A DNA stretch of 64,000 nucleotides from Streptomyces marincola (lineage in GTDB: Bacteria; Actinomycetota; Actinomycetes; Streptomycetales; Streptomycetaceae). Each line of letters begins with the position of its first letter. Within the stretch, counting starts at the first letter, position 1. The stretch lies in the NCBI RefSeq assembly GCF_020410765.1, contig NZ_CP084541.1, positions 3,925,001 through 3,989,000 of the forward strand, in the 5' to 3' direction. The position numbers and the translations under genes were made by a program. The notes under the pieces were generated by a model that had not been told where the DNA came from, did no database searches, and saw only the letters and a list, made by a program, of their open reading frames with translations. Below, piece after piece: positions 61,637-64,000 of this stretch.

Positions 61637-61860
61637 TCCGCTTGCAGCCGGCCACTGGCCTCCGCGGTGTGCTGTTTACCGCCTGTGCCCGAACCTTGGG
61701 TGAGCGTCTGCCCAAGTCACAGTTCGGAAGAGGCGAGCCGAAGGCGGCTTGATCGGCAGGCGCGAGACGCCTGGGCTTCCGGCGGGCAGCAGCCGGGCGG
61801 GCGACAGGAAGCGCGCCTGGTGGTGGCCTACGGGGCAACGCCCGTGGCATGGTTGCCGGC

Positions 61861-62397
61861 ATGTCAGTCGGCGCGGCTCCGGGCAGTGAGGTCGTCCTTG
61901 AGACGAATCGCCTGCTGCTCCGACCATTCCGGGTGGCCGAGGCTGTCGTCCTGCGCGAGCTGTGGACCGAACGCGATCCACGCGTGCCGCCGCACCGCCG
62001 CATCGACGCGGACGGACGCCCCACGGTCGCGGAACTCGTGGATACGATCCGCACCGGCCAGCTGTCGTCGATCGGGTTGTTCGCGGTCGAGCGGAAGACC
62101 TCGCACGACGTCATCGGGTACTGCGGGCTGGTCGACGGCTGGCGTGGAGCGGAAGGGGAGCCGGAACTGGCATTCGAGCTGCTGCGCCGAGTCTGGGGCC
62201 GGGGCTACGCGACCGAGGCTTCGTCGGCGGTGGTGGAATGGGCGCGTTCGTCCGGGTACGCACGTCTGTGGGCCACGGTCTGGGACTGGAACACCGCTTC
62301 CCGACGCGTGCTGGCCAAAATCGGATTCACCGAAACCGAGCGCAGGGAAGTGAACGCGCCGCACGGGACGACACTGTTCACCACGAGACGGCTCTGA
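61861..62397 (+). CDS. GNAT-family N-acetyltransferase (RimJ/RimL type)
   Basis: A protein of about 178 residues: VLETNRLLLRPFRVAEAVVL at the N terminus, DVIGYCGLVDGWRGAEGEPE, then the acetyl-CoA pyrophosphate loop RRVWGRGYATEASSAVVEWA and TVWDWNTASRRVLAKIGFTE. This is the RimJ/RimL subgroup, which acetylates ribosomal protein N termini or small amines; the substrate is unknown. ATG codons at 61849 and 61861 are both possible; the second agrees better with family length. Convergent with the monooxygenase gene. Confidence 0.87.
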   Translation: MSVGAAPGSEVVLETNRLLLRPFRVAEAVVLRELWTERDPRVPPHRRIDADGRPTVAELVDTIRTGQLSSIGLFAVERKTSHDVIGYCGLVDGWRGAEGEPELAFELLRRVWGRGYATEASSAVVEWARSSGYARLWATVWDWNTASRRVLAKIGFTETERREVNAPHGTTLFTTRRL

Positions 62398-62424
62398 GGG
62401 CCCGCTTCCGGACGCGGGTACTCG

Positions 62425-64000
62425 TCATCGCGTCGCCCGCCTGGCCAGCAGCGCGTCCAGCGTGCTCGCGAGCCGTTCGACCGGGTTCGCGCCGGCGGAC
62501 GCGGCGCGCCAGGCCACGAACCGGTCGGGGCGCACCAGCACGGCTCCGGCCGGGCCGTGCCCGCGCCAGCGGGTCCACGTGGAACGCGGGTCGAGGTAGT
62601 CGCCGTCCAGGTGCCCGATGCGCACCGCGTCCAGCGGAAGTCCGGTGCGCGCGGCGGCCTTCTCCGCCGCCGCGCACCACGCGTGCCCGTCCTCGCCCGC
62701 GATCAGCAGGAAGCGGCCCGGGCTCAGCAGCCGTGCGACCGGCAGCCGTTCGCCGTCCGGGTCGGTCAGCCAGGCGTGCGGCAGCGGGTGTCCCGGCCGC
62801 GCGGCCGGCTGGTGTATGCGCACCGGGTCGGGGTTGTGGGGCACGGGGGTCCCGTCCGGCACCACGGCGCCCTGGTCGTACACGTAGCCGAACTCGACGC
62901 CGAGTTCGTCGAACTCCATCGACTGCGCGGCGACCGTGCGCAGGAACGCCCGCCGCGCCGCCCGGTCCTCCGGGGCGTCGCTCCACAGCCGGCGGGCCCG
63001 CCGCCAGTTCTCGGCCGGGCCGGCCTGCGGGCCGCCGCCGAAGTGGGCGTGGATGGCGAGGTGGTTGCGGGTGCTGTCCAGCGCGCGCCGCACGCCGGCG
63101 GCGGCGACCGGCCGGCGTTCCGCGGCGTAGCTCTCCAGCAGCCCTTCGCCCGCGTGGCCGTGCAGGACGGCGGCCAGTTTCCAGGTCAGGTTCTGCGCGT
63201 CGTGCATCGCCGAGGTCAGGCCGAGGCCACCGGGCGGCGGGTGCCGGTGGGCGGCGTCGCCGAGGAGGAAGACCCGGCCGTCGCGGAACCGCTCCGCGAC
63301 GACGCCTTCCAGGGACCAGCGCGAGATGCCGCGCACGGTCACCGCGTCGGCCGCGGGCCCGAGCGCGGCGCGCAGGTCGGCGCGCACCGACGCCTCGTCG
63401 AGCGCACGTCCGTCGGCGGCCGGATAGTGCAGGTGGAACGCCCATTCCTCCGAGTCGGGCCCCCAGCGGCGCGGGCCGAGCGGCACCAGCACGCCGCCGG
63501 TGCCCAGGTCGGGCAGCCACAGCCAGCGGATGAGCACGTCGGGGTCACGCGCCCAGCGCGAAAGGTCGCCGGAGAGGTGGAAGGTCACCATGCGCGCCAC
63601 GTCGCGCACGCCCTCGAACGCGATGCCGAGCGCAGGACCGACCGTGCGCCCCCCGTCGCAACCGAGCAGGTATCGGGCGCGCACGCGCAGCCGCGCGCCG
63701 GTGGTGTGGTCCGTGACGTCGGCGGTCACCCCGCCGGTGTCCTGCGTGAACGCGGTCAGCTCGTGGTGGAACCGGACGCGGCCGGGCGCGAGTTCCTCGG
63801 CGCGGGCCCGCAGGCGCGGTTCGAGGCGCGACTGCGGAAGGTTGGCAGGCCGCTCCGCGCTCGCGGCCCGCCACTCGGGACTGTCGCCGCCGGCGCCCCA
63901 GGACTCGATGCGCGCCACGCGGCGCCCGTGGTCGGGACTTTCGCCCGCCAGGCCGACGTACCAGGCCGAATAGGCCATCTGCGCGGCGGGGGTGCCCGTC
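62425..64000 (-). CDS. FAD-dependent aromatic monooxygenase, 5' end outside the window
   Basis: At least 525 residues of a PheA/TfdB-type flavoprotein hydroxylase that uses NAD(P)H and oxygen to hydroxylate an aromatic or polyketide substrate. Visible are the second FAD motif YLLGCDGGRTVGPALGI and the ribose-binding motif GRVFLLGDAAHRHPPPGGLG followed by SAMHDAQNLTWKLAAV, and a C-terminal thioredoxin-like domain (GRFLLIAGEDGHAWC). The frame is open to the window edge and the N-terminal GxGxxG lies beyond it. Such enzymes occur both in aromatic degradation and in antibiotic clusters; the neighbour genes needed to decide are outside the window. Confidence 0.86.
   Translation of the reverse strand, partial: TGTPAAQMAYSAWYVGLAGESPDHGRRVARIESWGAGGDSPEWRAASAERPANLPQSRLEPRLRARAEELAPGRVRFHHELTAFTQDTGGVTADVTDHTTGARLRVRARYLLGCDGGRTVGPALGIAFEGVRDVARMVTFHLSGDLSRWARDPDVLIRWLWLPDLGTGGVLVPLGPRRWGPDSEEWAFHLHYPAADGRALDEASVRADLRAALGPAADAVTVRGISRWSLEGVVAERFRDGRVFLLGDAAHRHPPPGGLGLTSAMHDAQNLTWKLAAVLHGHAGEGLLESYAAERRPVAAAGVRRALDSTRNHLAIHAHFGGGPQAGPAENWRRARRLWSDAPEDRAARRAFLRTVAAQSMEFDELGVEFGYVYDQGAVVPDGTPVPHNPDPVRIHQPAARPGHPLPHAWLTDPDGERLPVARLLSPGRFLLIAGEDGHAWCAAAEKAAARTGLPLDAVRIGHLDGDYLDPRSTWTRWRGHGPAGAVLVRPDRFVAWRAASAGANPVERLASTLDALLARRATR

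Noticed and set aside
62378..63520. Second open frame inside the FAD monooxygenase region
   Set aside because: It is a frame-shifted shadow rich in Arg, Gly and Pro; the monooxygenase frame has the FAD motifs.

Overview
The window is a very GC-rich, gene-dense stretch of an actinomycete chromosome, almost certainly Streptomyces or a close relative. The evidence is an actinobacterial-type 23S-5S rRNA tail, frequent GTG and TTG starts, ATGA/GTGA gene overlaps, and several marker genes: the sporulation sigma factor BldN with its anti-sigma factor RsbN, a BldC-like protein, Rex, CsoR, a class I lysyl-tRNA synthetase and menaquinone genes of the kind found beside the futalosine pathway. No phage, integrase, IS element, CRISPR array or tRNA gene was recognised.

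Layout. 1-2.1 kb: the 3' part of 23S rRNA, then 5S rRNA and a strong terminator. 2.1-10.5 kb: acuC, a BldC-like gene, a 32-residue ribosome-associated protein, an epimerase/acyltransferase pair, the rsbN-bldN developmental module (minus strand), a HAD phosphatase and a glutaredoxin-like protein. 10.7-16.6 kb: the redox-controlled rex-hemA-hemC-hemD-hemB operon for tetrapyrrole synthesis, behind a good Rex operator. 16.7-26.4 kb: an SDR/serine-hydrolase pair, a secreted subtilisin, lysS, a DUF2637 membrane protein and two DUF3558 lipoproteins. 26.5-36.3 kb: hemL and a phosphoglycerate-mutase-like gene, then the System II cytochrome c maturation genes (ResA-like, CcdA, ResB, CcsB), then UbiD- and UbiA-type menaquinone genes. 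Together these supply heme, attach it to cytochromes and make quinone for respiration.

36.3-42.1 kb: cell-envelope genes (DUF397, a propeller lipoprotein, a two-TM membrane protein, an SLT-NlpC/P60 wall hydrolase, a PAP2 phosphatase, an LppX-like lipoprotein) and csoR. 42.1-53.7 kb: the PhoP-type pstSCAB operon and a low-affinity Pit transporter with its DUF47 partner. Between them lie two large secreted proteins on the minus strand. One is a complete S8 protease; the other is a paralogue from which the whole catalytic domain is cleanly missing. 53.8-64 kb: a DUF2516 protein, an HBHA-like protein with a TEPV repeat, regulators (XRE, TetR, HxlR), an SGNH hydrolase, an imine-reductase-like enzyme, a methyltransferase, decayed gene fragments, a lipoprotein, a GNAT acetyltransferase and an FAD monooxygenase cut by the window end.

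The most notable items are the protease-less paralogue at 49806-51923, the duplicated and deleted gene-start remnant near 60.6 kb with the truncated alpha/beta-hydrolase beside it, an orphan HxlR-type palindrome at 57303-57322, and a set of recognisable operators (Rex, CsoR, PHO box, a sigma-BldN promoter, a TetR-type palindrome). I do not see a clearly new multigene system. Comparisons with S. coelicolor gene order are from memory and are marked as such.
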